The translations under genes were made by a program, and so were the position numbers. The notes under the pieces are model-generated. The model saw only the letters and a list, made by a program, of their open reading frames with translations. It searched no databases and was not told the DNA's origin. Shown here piece by piece: positions 24,667 through 39,000 of a DNA stretch of 64,000 nucleotides. Each line of letters starts with the position of its first letter. Position 1 is the stretch's first letter. Origin of the DNA: Blastomussa wellsi (lineage: Eukaryota > Cnidaria > Anthozoa > Scleractinia > Plerogyridae); NCBI GenBank assembly GCA_947652115.1, contig OX393569.1, positions 22,197,396 to 22,261,395 of the forward strand. The letters run 5' to 3'.

Positions 24667-27600
24667 TTGGTTATGCACGATCTTGGTTATGCAAGATCTT
24701 GGTTATGCAAGATCATGCTTATGCAAGATCTTGGTTATGCAAGATCTTGGTTCGGGAAGATGTTGGTTAGGAAAGATCTTGGATATGCAAGATCTTGGTT
24801 ATGCAAGATCTTGGTTATGCAAGATTTTGGTAATGCAAGATGTTGGTTAGGGAAGATGTTGGTTATGCAAGATCTTGGTTAGGGTAGATCTTGGTTGTGC
24901 AAGATCTTTGTTATGCAAGATCTTGGTTATGCAAGATCTCGGTTATGCAAAATCTTGGTTATGCAAAACCTTGGTTAGGCAAGATCTTGTTTAAGGAAGA
25001 TCTTGGTTACGGAAGATCATGGTTATGCAAGATCTTGGTTATGCAAGATCTTTGTTAGGGAAGATGTTGGTTAGGAAAGATCTTGGTTATGCAAGATCTT
25101 GGTTATGCAAGATCATGCTTATGCAAGATCTTGGTTATGCAAGACTTTGGTTCGGGAAGATGTTGGTTAGGAAAGATCTTGGATATGCAAGATCTTGGTT
25201 ATGCAAGATCTTGGTTATGCAAGATCATGCTTATCCAAAATCTTGGTTATGCAAGATCTTGGTTAGGGAAGATCTTGGTTAGTGAAGATCTTGGTTATGC
25301 GAGATCTTGGTTAGGCAAGATATTGGTTATGCAAGATCTTGGTTAGGCAAGATCTTGGTTACGCAAGATCTTGGTTATGCAAGATCTTTGTTAGGCAAGA
25401 TCTTGGTTATGCAAGATCTTGGTTAGGGAAGATCTTGGTTTTGCAAGATCTTGGTTAGGCAACGTCTTGGTTAGTGAAGATCTTGGTTAGGCAAGATCTT
25501 GGTTCGGGAAGATCTTGGTTATGCAAGATCTTGGTTATGCAAGATCTTGGTTATGCAAGATCTTGGTTATGCGAGATCTTGGTTATGCAAGATCATGCTT
25601 ATGCAAGATCTTGGTTATGCAAGATCTTGGTTCGGGAAGATGTTGGTTAGGAAAGATCTTGGATATGCAAGATCTTGGTTATGCAAGATCATGTTTATGC
25701 AAAATCTTGGTTATGCAAGATCTTGGTTAGGGAAGATCTTGGTTAGTGAAGATCTTGGTTATGCGAGATCTTGGTTAGGCAAGATCTTGGTTATGCAAGA
25801 TCTTGGTTATACAAGATCTTGGTTATGCAAGATCTTGGTTAGGGAAGATCTTGGTTATGCAAGATCTTGGTTATGCAAGATGTTGGTTAGGGAAGATGTT
25901 GGTTAGGGAAGATGTTGGTTAGGGAAGATCTTGGTTATGCAAGATCTTGGTTATGCAAGATCTTGGTTATGCAAGAACTTGGTTAGTTAAGATCTTGGTT
26001 ATGCGCAATCTTGGTTTTGCAAAATCTTGGTTAGGCAAGACATTGGATAGGGAAGATCTTCGTTAGGGAATCTGATGGTTATGCAAGAACTTTGCTATGC
26101 AAGATCTTGGTTATGCAAGATCTTGGTTATGCCAGATCTTGGTAATGCAAGATGTTGGTTAGGGAAGATGTTGGTTATGCAAGATCTTGGTTAGGGTAGA
26201 TCTTGGTTGTGCAAGATCTTGGTTATGCAAGATCTTGGTTATGCAAGATCTCGGTTATGCAAGATCTTGGTTATGCAAAATCTTGGTTAGGCAAGATCTT
26301 GTTTAAGGAAGATCTTGGTTAGGGAAGATCATGGTTATGCAAGATCTTGGTTATGCCAGATCTTGGTAATGCAAGATGTTGGTTAGGGAAGATGTTGGTT
26401 ATGCAAGATCTTGGTTAGGGTAGATCTTGGTTGTGCAAGATCATGCTTATGCAAGATCTTGGTTATGCAAGATCTTGGTTCGGGAAGATGTTGGTTAGGC
26501 AAGATCTTGGTTATGCAAGATCTTGGTTAGGCAAGATCTTGGTTACGCAAGATCTTGGTTATGCAAGATCTTTGTTAGGCAAGATCTTGGTTATGCAAGA
26601 TCTTGGTTAGGGAAGATTTTGGTTTTGCAAGATCTTGGTTAGGCAACGTCTTGGTTAGTGAAGATCTTCGTTAGGCAAGATCTTGGTTCGGGAAGATCTT
26701 GGTTAGGGAAGATCTTGGTTATGCAAGATCTTGGTTATGCAAGATCTTGGTTATGCAAGATCTTGGTTATGCAAGATCTTGGTTATGCAAGATCTTGGTT
26801 ATGCAAGATCTCGGTTTTGCAAGATCTTGGTTATGCAAGATCTTTGTTATGCAAGATCTTGGTTATGCAAGATCTTGGTTAGGCAAGATCTTGGTTATGC
26901 AAGATCTTCGTTTTGCAAGATCTTTGTTAGGGAAGATCTTGGTTATGCAAGATCTTGGTTAGGCAAGATCTTTGTTAGGGAAGATCCTGGCTAGGCAAGA
27001 TCTTGGTTCGGGAAAATCTTTGTTTTGGAAGATCTTGGTTATACAAGATCTTGGTTTTGCAAGATCTTGGTTATGCAAGATCTTGGTTATGCAAGATCTT
27101 GGTTAGCCAAGATCTTGATTAGGCAGGATCTTGGTTCAGGAAGAAGTTGGTTAGGGAAGATCTTGGTTTTGCAAGATCTTGGTTATACAAGATCTTGGTT
27201 TTGCAAGATCTTGGTTTTGCAAGATCTTGGTTAGGCAAGATCTTGGTTCTGGAATATCTTTGTTATGCAAGATCTTGGTTAGGCAAGATCTTGGTTAGGG
27301 AAGATCTTGGTTATGCAAGATTTTGGTTAGGCAAGACCTTGGTTATGCAATATCTTTGTTATGCAATATCTTGGTTAGGGAAGATCTTGGTTATGCAAGA
27401 TCTTGGTTATTCAAAATCTTGGTTAGGCAAAATCTTGGTTAGGGAAGATCTTGGTTAGGAAAGATCTTGGTTATGCAACATCTTGGTTAGGCAAAACCTT
27501 GGTTATGGAATATCTTTGTTATGCAATATCTTGGTTAGGCAAGATCTTGGTTATGCAAGATATTGGTTAGGCAAGATCTTGGTTATGCAATATATTGGTT

Positions 27601-30600
27601 GTGCAAGATCTTGGCTATGCAATATCTTTGTTATGCAAGATCTTGTTTATGCAAGAACTTGGTTATATAAGATATTTGCTAGGGAAGATCTTGGTTATGC
27701 AACAACATGGTTTGGCAAGATCTTGGTTAGGCAAGATCTTGGTTATTCAAGATCTTGGTTTGGGAAGATCTTGGTTATGCAAGAACTTCGTTATGCAAGA
27801 TCTTGGTTATGCAAGATCTTGGTTATGCAAGATCTTGTTTATGCAAGATTTTGGTTAGGCAAGATCTTGGTTAGGAGGGATCTTGGTTTTGCAAGATCTT
27901 GGTTATACAAGATCTTGGTTTTGCAAGATCTTGGTTATGCAAGATCTTCGTTAGGGAAGATCTTGGTTATGCAAAAACTTGGTTACGGAAGATCTTGGTT
28001 ATGCAAGATCTTGGTTAGGGAAGATCTTGGTTAGGCAAGATCTTCGTTAGGGAAGATCTTGGTTAGGAAAGATCTCGGTTATTCAAGATCTTGGTTAGGG
28101 AAGATCTTGGTTATCAAAGATCTTCGTTATGCAAGAACTTGGTTAGGCATGATCTTGGTTATGCAAGATCTTGGTTATGCAAGATCTTGGTTAGGCAAGA
28201 TCTTGGTTATGCAAGATCTTAGTTAGGCAAGATCTTTGTTATGAAAGATCTTGGTTATGCAAGGTCTTGGTTATGCAAGATCTCGGTTATGCAAGATCTT
28301 GGTTATGGAAGATCTTGGTTTTGCAAGATCTTGGTTAGGCAAGATCTTGGTTAGGCAAGATCTTGGTTAGGCAAGATCTTGGTTCGGGAAGATCTTGGTT
28401 AGGGAAGATCTTGGTTAGGGAAGATCTTGGTTAAGCAAAATCTTTGTTAGGCATGATCTTGGTTATGCAAGATCTTGGTTATGCAAGATCTTGGTTAGGC
28501 AAGATCTTGGTTATGCAAGATCTTAGTTAGGCAAGATCTTTGTTATGCAAGATCTTGGTTATGCAAGGTCTTGGTTATGCAAGATCTCGGTTATGCAAGA
28601 TCTTGGTTATGGAAGATCTTGGTTTTGCAAGATCTTGGTTAGGCAAGATCTTGGTTAGGCAAGATCTTGGTTAGGCAAGATCTTGGTTCGGGAAGATCTT
28701 GGTTAGGGAAGATCTTGGTTAGGGAAGATCTTGGTTATGCAAGATCTTGGTTATGCAAGATGTTGGTTAGGCAAGATCTTGGTTATGCAAGATCTTGGTT
28801 ATGCAAGATCTTGGTTAGGCAAGATCTTGGTTATGCAAGATCTTTGTTAGGGAAGATCTTGGTTATGCAAGATCTTGGTTATTGAAGATCTTGGTTATGC
28901 AAGACCTTGGTTAAGCAAGATCTTGCTTAAGGAAGATCTTGGTTATGCAAAATCGTGGTTAGGCAAGATCTTCGTTAGGGAAGATCTTGATTAGGGAAGA
29001 TCTTGGTTTTGCAAGATCTTGGCTATACAAGATCTAGGTTTTTCAAGATCTTGGTTATGCAAGATCTTGGTTAGGGAAGACCTTGGTTATTCAATAACTT
29101 TGTTATGCAAGATCTTGGTTATGCAAGATCTTGGTTATGCAAGATCTTGGTTATGCAAGATCTTGGTTAGGCAAGATCTTGGTTAGGCAAGATCTTGGTT
29201 CAGGAAGATCTTGGTTAGGGAAGATCTTGGTTTTGCAAGATCTTGGTTAGGCAAGATCTTCGTTAGGGAAGATCTTTTTTAGGAAAGATCTCGGTTATGC
29301 AAGATTTTGGTTAGGGAAGATCTTGGTTATCAAAGATCTTGGTTATGCAAGATCTTGGTTACGGAAGATCTTGGTTATGCAAAATCTTTTTTAGGCAAGA
29401 TCTTGGTTTTGCAAGATCTTGGTTATGCAAGATCTTTTTTAGCCAAGATCTTGGTTATGCAAGATCTTGGTTAGGCAAGATCTTTGTTATGCAAGATCTT
29501 AGTTATGCAAGGTCTTGGTTATGCAAGATCTCGGTTATGGAAGATCTTGGTTATGGAAGATCTTGGTTTTGCAAGATCTTGGTTAGGCAAGATCTTGGTT
29601 ACGCAAGATAATGGTTATGCAAGATCTTGGTTATACAAGATCTTGGTTATGCAAGATCTTGGTTAGGGAAGATCTTGGTTATGCAAGATCTTGGTTATGC
29701 AAGATGTTGGTTAGGGAAGATGTTGGTTAGGGAAGATGTTGGTTAGGGAAGATCTTGGTTATGCAAGATCTTGGTTATGCAAGATCTTGGTTATGCAAGA
29801 ACTTGGTTAGTTAAGATCTTGGTTATGCGCAATCTTGGTTTTGCAAAATCTTGGTTAGGCAAGACATTGGTTAGGGAAGATCTTCGTTAGGGAATCTCAT
29901 GGTTATGCAAGAACTTTGCTATGCAAGATCTTGATTATGCAAGATCTTGGTTATGCAAGATCATGGTTATGGAAGATCTTGGTTATGCAAGATCTTGGTT
30001 ATGCAAGATCTTGGTTATGCAAGATCTTGGTAATGCAAGATGTTGGTTAGGGAAGATGTTGGTTATGCAAGATCTTGGTTAGGGTAGATCTTGGTTGTGC
30101 AAGATCTTTGTTATGCAAGATCTTGGTTATGCAAGATCTCGGTTATGCAAGATCTTGGTTATGCAAAACCTTGGTTAGGCAAGATCTTGTTTAAGGAAGA
30201 TCTTGGTTAGGGAAGATCATGGTTATGCAAGATCTTGGTTATGCAAGATCTTTGTTAGGGAAGATGTTGGTTAGGAAAGATCTTGGTTATGCAAGATCTT
30301 GGTTATGCAAGATCATGCTTATGCAAGATCTTGGTTATGCAAGATCTTGGTTCGGGAAGATGTTGGTTAGGAAAGATCTTGGATATGCAAGATCTTGGTT
30401 ATGCAAGATCTTGGTTATGCAAGATCATGCTTATCCAAAATCTTGGTTATGCAAGATCTTGGTTAGGGAAGATCTTGGTTAGTGAAGATCTTGGTTATGC
30501 GAGATCTTGGTTAGGCAAGATCTTGGTTATGCAAGATCTTGGTTAGGCAAGATCTTGGTTACGCAAGATCTTGGTTATGCAAGATCTTTGTTAGGCAAGA

Positions 30601-31882
30601 TCTTGGTTATGCAAGATCTTGGTTATGCAAGATCTTGGTTTTGCAAGATCTTGGTTAGGCAACGTCTTGGTTAGTGAAGATCTTGGTTAGGCAAGATCTT
30701 GGTTCGGGAAGATCTTGGTTATGCAAGATCTTGGTTATGCAAGATCTTGGTTATGCAAGATCTTGGTTATGCAAGATCTTGGTTATGCAAGATCTTGGTT
30801 ATGCAAGATCATGCTTATGCAAGATCTTGGTTATGCAAGATCTTGGTTCGGGAAGATGTTGGTTAGGAAAGATCTTGGATATGCAAGATCTTGGTTATGC
30901 AAGATCATGTTTATGCAAAATCTTGGTTATGCAAGATCTTGGTTAGGGAAGATGTTGGTTAGTGAAGATCTTGGTTATGCGAGATCTTGGTTAGGCAAGA
31001 TCTTGGTTATGCAAGATCTTGGTTAGGCAAGATCTTGGTTACGCAAGATCTTGGTTATGCAAGATCTTGGTTATACAAGATCTTGGTTATGCAAGATCTT
31101 GGTTAGGGAAGATCTTGGTTATGCAAGATCTTGGTTATGCAAGATGTTGGTTAGGGAAGATGTTGGTTAGGGAAGATGTTGGTTAGGGAAGATCTTGGTT
31201 ATGCAAGATCTTGGTTATGCAAGATCTTGGTTATGCAAGAACTTGGTTAGTTAAGATCTTGGTTATGCGCAATCTTGGTTTTGCAAAATCTTGGTTAGGC
31301 AAGACATTGGATAGGGAAGATCTTCGTTAGGGAATCTGATGGTTATGCAAGAACTTTGCTATGCAAGATCTTGGTTATGCAAGATCTTGGTTATGCCAGA
31401 TCTTAATAATGCAAGATGTTGGTTAGGGAAGATGTTGGTTATGCAAGATCTTGGTTAGGGTAGATCTTGGTTGTGCAAGATCTTGGTTATGCAAGATCTT
31501 GGTTATGCAAGATCTCGGTTATGCAAGATCTTGGTTATGCAAAATCTTGGTTAGGCAAGATTTTGTTTAAGGAAGATCTTGGTTAGGGAAGATCATGGTT
31601 ATGCAAGATCTTGGTTATGCCAGATCTTGGTAATGCAAGATGTTGGTTAGGGAAGATGTTGGTTTTGCAAGATCTTGGTTAGGGTAGATCTTGGTTGTGC
31701 AAGATCTTGGTTATGCAAGATCTTGGTTATGCAAGATCTCGGTTATGCAAGATCTTGGTTATGCAAAATCTTGGTTAGGCAAGATCTTGTTTAAGGAAGA
31801 TCTTGGTTAGGGAAGATCATGGTTATGCAAGATCTTGGTTATGCAAGATCTTTGTTAGGGAAGATGTTGGTTAGGAAAGATC
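24667..31882 (+). repeat. Higher-order repeat, copy D (about 7.2 kb)
   Basis: Runs between ATGCACGATC landmarks at 24673 and 31889, 7,216 bp (451 monomers) apart. It follows copy A at about +21604 to +21636 and copy B at +14420, +14212 and +14500. Marker modules sit at 25985, 29809 (TCTCATGG type) and 31249. It carries the same + open frame at 27483-28034 as A, B and F. Confidence 0.87.
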
Positions 31883-34800
31883 TTGGTTATGCACGATCTT
31901 GGTTATGCAAGATCTTGGTTATGCAAGATCATGTTTATCCAAGATCTTGGTTATGCAAGATCTTGGTTCGGGAACATGTTGGTTAGGAAAGATCTTGGAT
32001 ATGCAAGATCTTGGTTATGCAAGATCTTGGTTATGCAAGATCATGCTTATCCAAAATCTTGGTTATGCAAGATCATTCTTATCCAAAATCTTGGTTAGTG
32101 AAGATCTTGGTTATGCGAGATCTTGGTTAGACAAGATCTTGGTTATGCAAGATCTTGGTTAGGCAACATCTTGGTTACGCAAGATCTTGGTTATGCAAGA
32201 TCTTTGTTAGGCAAGATCTTGGTTATGCAAGATCTTGGTTAGGGAAGATTTTGGTTTTGCAAGATCTTGGTTAGGCAACGTCTTGGTTAGTGAAGATCTT
32301 CGTTAGGCAAGATCTTGGTTCGGGAAGATCTTGGTTAGGGAAGATCTTGGTTATGCAAGATCTTGGTTATGCAAGATCTTGGTTATGCAAGATCTTGGTT
32401 ATGCAAGATCTTGGTTATGCAAGATCTTGGTTATGCAAGATCTCGGTTTTGCAAGATCTTGGTTATGCAAGATCTTTGTTATGCAAGATCTTGGTTATGC
32501 AAGATCTTGGTTAGGCAAGATCTTGGTTATGCAAGATCTTCGTTTTGCAAGATCTTTGTTAGGGAAGATCTTGGTTATGCAAGATCTTGGTTAGGCAAGA
32601 TCTTTGTTAGGGAAGATCCTGGCTAGGCAAGATCTTGGTTCGGGAAAATCTTTGTTTTGCAAGATCTTGGTTATACAAGATCTTGGTTTTGCAAGATCTT
32701 GGTTATGCAAGATCTTGGTTATGCAAGATCTTGGTTAGCCAAGATCTTGGTTAGGCAGGATCTTGGTTCAGGAAGAAGTTGGTTAGGGAAGACCTTGGTT
32801 TTGCAAGATCTTGGTTATACAAGATCTTGGTTTTGCAAGATCTTGGTTATGCAAGATCTTGGTTAGGCAAGATCTTGGTTATGGAATATCTTTGTTATGC
32901 AAGATCTTGGTTAGGCAAGATCTTGGTTAGGGAAGATCTTGGTTATGCAAGATTTTGGTTAGGCAAGACCTTGGTTATGCAATATCTTTGTTATGCAATA
33001 TCTTGGTTAGGGAAGATCTTGGTTATGCAAGATCTTGGTTATTCAAAATCTTGGTTAGGCAACATCTTGGTTAGGGAAGATCTTGGTTAGGAAAGATCTT
33101 GGTTATGCAAAATCTTGGTTAGGCAAGACCTTGGTTATGGAATATCTTTGTTATGCAATATCTTGGTTAGGCAAGATCTTGGTTATGCAAGATATTGGTT
33201 AGGCAAGATCTTGGTTATGCAATATATTGGTTATGCAAGATCTTGGCTATGCAATATCTTTGTTATGCAAGATCTTGTTTATGCAAGAACTTGGTTATAT
33301 AAGATATTTGCTAGGGAAGATCTTGGTTATGCAACAACATGGTTTGGCAAGATCTTGGTTATGCAAGATCTTGGTTAGGGAAGATCTTGGTTAGGCAAGA
33401 TCTTGGTTAGGCAAGATCTTGGTTAGGCAAGATCTTGGTTAGGCAAGATCTTGGTTAGGCAAGATCTTGGTTCGGGAAGATCTTGGTTAGGGAAGATCTT
33501 GGTTAGGGAAGATCTTGGTTATGCAAAATCTTTGTTAGGCATGATCTTGGTTATGCAAGATCTTGGTTATGCAAGATCTTGGTTAGGCAAGATCTTGGTT
33601 ATGCAAGATCTTAGTTAGGCAAGATCTTTGTTATGCAAGATCTTGGTTATGCAAGGTCTTGGTTATGCAAGATCTCGGTTATGCAAGATCTTGGTTATGG
33701 AAGATCTTGGTTTTGCAAGATCTTGGTTAGGCAAGATCTTGGTTACGCAAGATCTTGGTTATGCAAGATCTTGGTTATACAAGATCTTGGTTATGCAAGA
33801 TCTTGGTTAGGGAAGATCTTGGTTGTGCAAGATCTTGGTTATGCAAGATCTTTGTTAGGGAAGATGTTGGTTAGGAAAGATCTTGGTTATGCAAGATCTT
33901 GGTTATGCAAGATCATGCTTATGCAAGATCTTGGTTATGCAAGATCTTGGTTCGGGAAGATGTTGCTTAGGAAAGATCTTGGATATGCAAGATCTTGGTT
34001 ATGCAAGATCTTGGTTATGCAAGATCATGCTTATCCAAAATCTTGGTTATGCAAGATCTTGGTTAGGGAAGATCTTGGTTAGTGAAGATCTTGGTTATGC
34101 GAGATCTTGGTTAGGCAAGATCTTGGTTATGCAAGATCTTGGTTAGGCAAGATCTTGGTTACGCAAGATCTTGGTTATGCAAGATCTTTGTTAGGCAAGA
34201 TCTTGGTTATGCAAGATCTTGGTTATGCAAGATCTTGGTTTTGCAAGATCTTGGTTAGGCAACGTCTTGGTTAGTGAAGATCTTGGTTAGGCAAGATCTT
34301 GGTTCGGGAAGATCTTGGTTATGCAAGATCTTGGTTATGCAAGATCTTGGTTATGCAAGATCTTGGTTATGCAAGATCTTGGTTATGCAAGATCTTGGTT
34401 ATGCAAGATCATGCTTATGCAAGATCTTGGTTATGCAAGATCTTGGTTCGGGAAGATGTTGGTTAGGAAAGATCTTGGATATGCAAGATCTTGGTTATGC
34501 AAGATCATGTTTATGCAAAATCTTGGTTATGCAAGATCTTGGTTAGGGAAGATGTTGGTTAGTGAAGATCTTGGTTATGCGAGATCTTGGTTAGGCAAGA
34601 TCTTGGTTATGCAAGATCTTGGTTAGGCAAGATCTTGGTTACGCAAGATCTTGGTTATGCAAGATCTTGGTTATACAAGATCTTGGTTATGCAAGATCTT
34701 GGTTAGGGAAGATCTTGGTTATGCAAGATCTTGGTTATGCAAGATGTTGGTTAGGGAAGATGTTGGTTAGGGAAGATGTTGGTTAGGGAAGATCTTGGTT

Positions 34801-36000
34801 ATGCAAGATCTTGGTTATGCAAGATCTTGGTTATGCAAGAACTTGGTTAGTTAAGATCTTGGTTATGCGCAATCTTGGTTTTGCAAAATCTTGGTTAGGC
34901 AAGACATTGGATAGGGAAGATCTTCGTTAGGGAATCTGATGGTTATGCAAGAACTTTGCTATGCAAGATCTTGGTTATGCAAGATCTTGGTTATGCCAGA
35001 TCTTAATAATGCAAGATGTTGGTTAGGGAAGATGTTGGTTATGCAAGATCTTGGTTAGGGTAGATCTTGGTTGTGCAAGATCTTGGTTATGCAAGATCTT
35101 GGTTATGCAAGATCTCGGTTATGCAAGATCTTGGTTATGCAAAATCTTGGTTAGGCAAGATCTTGTTTAAGGAAGATCTTGGTTAGGGAAGATCATGGTT
35201 ATGCAAGATCTTGGTTATGCCAGATCTTGGTAATGCAAGATGTTGGTTAGGGAAGATGTTGGTTATGCAAGATCTTTGTTAGGGTAGATCTTGGTTGTGC
35301 AAGATCTTGGTTATGCAAGATCTTGGTTATGCAAGATCTCGGTTATGCAAGATCTTGGTTATGCAAAATCTTGGTTAGGCAAGATCTTGTTTAAGGAAGA
35401 TCTTGGTTAGGGAAGATCATGGTTATGCAAGATCTTGGTTATGCAAGATCTTTGTTAGGGAAGATGTTGGTTAGGAAAGATCTTGGTTATGCACGATCTT
35501 GGTTATGCAAGATCTTGGTTATGCAAGATCATGTTTATCCAAGATCTTGGTTATGCAAGATCTTGGTTCGGGAAGATGTTGGTTAGGAAAGATCTTGGAT
35601 ATGCAAGATCTTGGTTATGCAAGATCTTGGTTATGCAAGATCATGCTTATCCAAAATCTTGGTTATGCAAGATCATGCTTATCCAAAATCTTGGTTAGTG
35701 AAGATCTTGGTTATGCGAGATCTTGGTTAGGCAAGATCTTGGTTATGCAAGATCTTGGTTAGGCAACATCTTGGTTACGCAAGATCTTGGTTATGCAAGA
35801 TCTTTGTTAGGCAAGATCTTGGTTATGCAAGATCTTGGTTAGGGAAGATTTTGGTTTTGCAAGATCTTGGTTAGGCAACGTCTTGGTTAGTGAAGATCTT
35901 CGTTAGGCAAGATCTTGGTTCGGGAAGATCTTGGTTAGGGAAGATCTTGGTTATGCAAGATCTTGGTTCGGGAAGATCTTGGTTACGCAAGATCTTGGTT
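31883..36000 (+). repeat. Shortened higher-order repeat copy E
   Basis: Begins at the landmark at 31889. The next landmark comes after only 3,600 bp (35489), half the usual spacing. Compared with its counterpart in the second large copy it lacks 848 bp near 33700-33744 and 544 bp near 33820-33850. Both sequences are present in the counterpart (about 50.7-52.2 kb) and in the full HOR copies, so the losses are probably on this side. After about 35960 the sequence switches to the variant-rich type. Confidence 0.8.
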
Positions 36001-39000
36001 AGGCAAGACCTTGGTTATGCAATATCTTTGTTATGCGATATCTTGGTTAGGCAAGATCTTGGTTATGCAAGATCTTGGTTAGGCAAGATCTTGGTTATGC
36101 AAGATCTTGGTTATGCAAGACCTTGGTTAGGCATGATCTTGGTTATGCAAGATCTCGGTTATGCAAGATCTTTGTGAGGGTAGATCTTGGTTATGCAAGA
36201 TCTTGGTTATGCAAGATCTTGCTTAGCGAAGATCTTGGTTAAGCAAAATCGTGGTTAGACAAGATCTTGGTTAGACAAGATCTTTTTATGCAATATCTTG
36301 CTTAGGCAAGATCTTGGTTATACAAGATCTTGGTTATTAAAAATCTTGGTTAGGCAACATCTTGGTTAGGGAAGATCTTGGTTCGTAAAGATCTTGGTTA
36401 TGCAAGATCTTGGTTAGGGAAGATCTTGGTTATGGAAGATCATGGTTATGCAAGAACTTTGCTATGCAAGATCTTGGTTATGAAAGATCTTGGTTATGCA
36501 AAATGTTGGTGATGCAAGATCTCTGTTATGCAAGATCTTGGTTATGCAAGACCTTGGTTAGGCATGATCTTGGTTATGCAAGATCTCGGTTATGCAAGAT
36601 CTTTGTTAGGGTAGATCTTGGTTATGCAAGATCTTGGTTATGCAAGATCTTGGTTAGGGAAGATCTTGGTTATGCAAGATCTTGGTTAGGGAAGATCTTG
36701 GTTATGGAAGATCATGGTTATGCAAGAACTTTGCTACGAAAGATCTTGGTTATGAAAGATCTTGGTTATGCAAAATCTTGGTGATGCAAGATCTCTGTTA
36801 TGCAAGATCTTGGTTATGCAAGACCTTGGTTAGGCATGATCTTGGTTATGCAAGATCTCGGTTATGCAAGATCTTTGTTAGGGTAGATCTTGGTTATGCA
36901 AGATCTTGCTTAGCGAAGATCTTGGTTAAGCAAAATCGTGGTTAGACAACATCTTGGTTAGGGAAGATCTTGGTTAGGCAAGATCTTAGTTAGGCAAGAT
37001 CTCGGTTATACAAGATCTTGGTTATGCAAAATCTTGGTTATCAAAGATCTTGGCTATGCGAGATCTGGGTTATGTAAGATCTTGTTTAGGGAAGATCTTG
37101 GTTATGCAAAATCTTGGTTATTCAAGATCTTGGTTATGCAAGATCTTGGTTATCCAAGATCTTGGTTATGCAAAATCTTCGTCATGCAAGATCTTGGTTA
37201 TGCAAGATCGTGGTTAGGCAAGATCTTGGTTCGGGAAGATCTTGGTTAGGGAAGATCTTGGTTAGGGAAGATCTTGGTTATGCAAGATCTTGGTTATGCA
37301 AGATCTTGGTTATGCAAGATCTTCGTTATGCGAGATCTTGGTTAGGGAAGATCTTGGTTAGGCAAGATCTTCGTTAGGGAAGATCTTTTTTAGGAAAGAT
37401 CTCGGTTATGCAAGATCTTGGTTAGGGAAGATCTTGGTTATCAAAGATCTTGGTTATGCAAGATCTTGGTTAGGGAAGATCTTGGTTATGCAAAATCTTT
37501 GTTAGGCAAGATCTTGGTTTTGCAAGATCTTGGTTATGCAAGATCTTGGTTAGGCAAGATCTTGGTTATGCAAGATCTTAGTTATGCAAGGTCTTGGTTA
37601 TGCAAGATCTCGGTTATGCAAGATCTTGGTTATGGAAAATCTTGGTTTTGCAAGATCTTGGTTAGGCAAGATCTTTGTTAGGCCAGATCTTGGTTATGCA
37701 AGACCTTGGTTATGCAACATCTTGGTTCGGCAAGATCTTGGTTAGGGAAGATCTTGGTTAGGCAAGATCTTGGTTAGGCAAGATCTTGGTTATGCAAAAT
37801 CTTGGTGATGCAATATCTCTGTTATGCAAGATCCTGGTTATGCAAGATTTTCGTTAGTCATGTTCTTGGTTATGCAAGATCTCGGTTATGCAAGATCTTT
37901 ATTAGGGTAGATCTTGGTTATGCAAGATCATGGTTAGGCAAGATCTTGGTTAGGCAAGATCTTGGTTATGCAAGGTCTTGGTTATGCAAAATCTTGGTTA
38001 TCAAAGATCTTGGCTATGCGAGATCTGGGTTATGTAAGATCTTTTTTAGGGAAGATCTTGGTTATGCAAGATCTTGCTTAGGCAAGATCTTGGTTATGCA
38101 AGATCTTGGTTAGGGAAGGTCTTGGTTATGCAAGATCTTGGTTAGGCAACATCTTGGTTAGGGAAGATCTTGGTTAGGGAAGATCTTGGTTATGCAAGAT
38201 CTTGGTTATGCAAGATCTTGGTTATGCAAGATCTTGGTTAGGCAAGATCTTGGTTATGCAATATCTTTGTTAGGCAAGATCTTGGTTATGCAAGATCTTG
38301 GTTAGGCAAGATCTTGGTTATGCAATATCTTTGTTAGGCAAGATCTTGGTTATGCAAGATCTTTGTTATGCAAGAACGTGGTTATGCAAGAACTTGGTCA
38401 GGCACCATCTTGGTTATTCCAGATCTTGGTTATGCAAGATCTTGGTTAGGGAAGATCTTTGTTATGCAAGATCTTGGTTCGGGAAGATCTTGGTTACGGA
38501 AGATCTTGGTTAGGCAAGACCTTCGTTATGCAATATCTTTGTTATGCGATATCTTGGTTAGGCAAGATCTTGGTTATGCAAGATCTTGGTTAGGCAAGAT
38601 CTTGGTTAGGCAAGATCCTCGTTAGGGAAGATCTTGGTTATGGAAGATTTTGGTTAGGCAAGACCTTGGTTATGCAATATCTTTTTTATGCAATATCTTG
38701 GTTAGGCAAGATCTTGGTTATACAAGATCTTGGTTATTCAAAATCTTGGTTAGGCAACATGTTGGTTAGGGAAGATCTTGGTTCGTAAAGATCTTGGTTA
38801 TGCAAGATCTTGGTTATGCAAGATCTTGGTTATGCAAGATCTTGGTTAGGGAAGATCTTGGTTATGCAAGATCTTGGTTAGGGAAGATCTTGGTTATGGA
38901 AGATCATGGTTATGCAAGAACTTTGCTATGCAAGATCTTGGTTATGAAAGATCTTGGTTATGCAGAATCTTGGTGATGCAAGATCTCTGTTATGCAAGAT

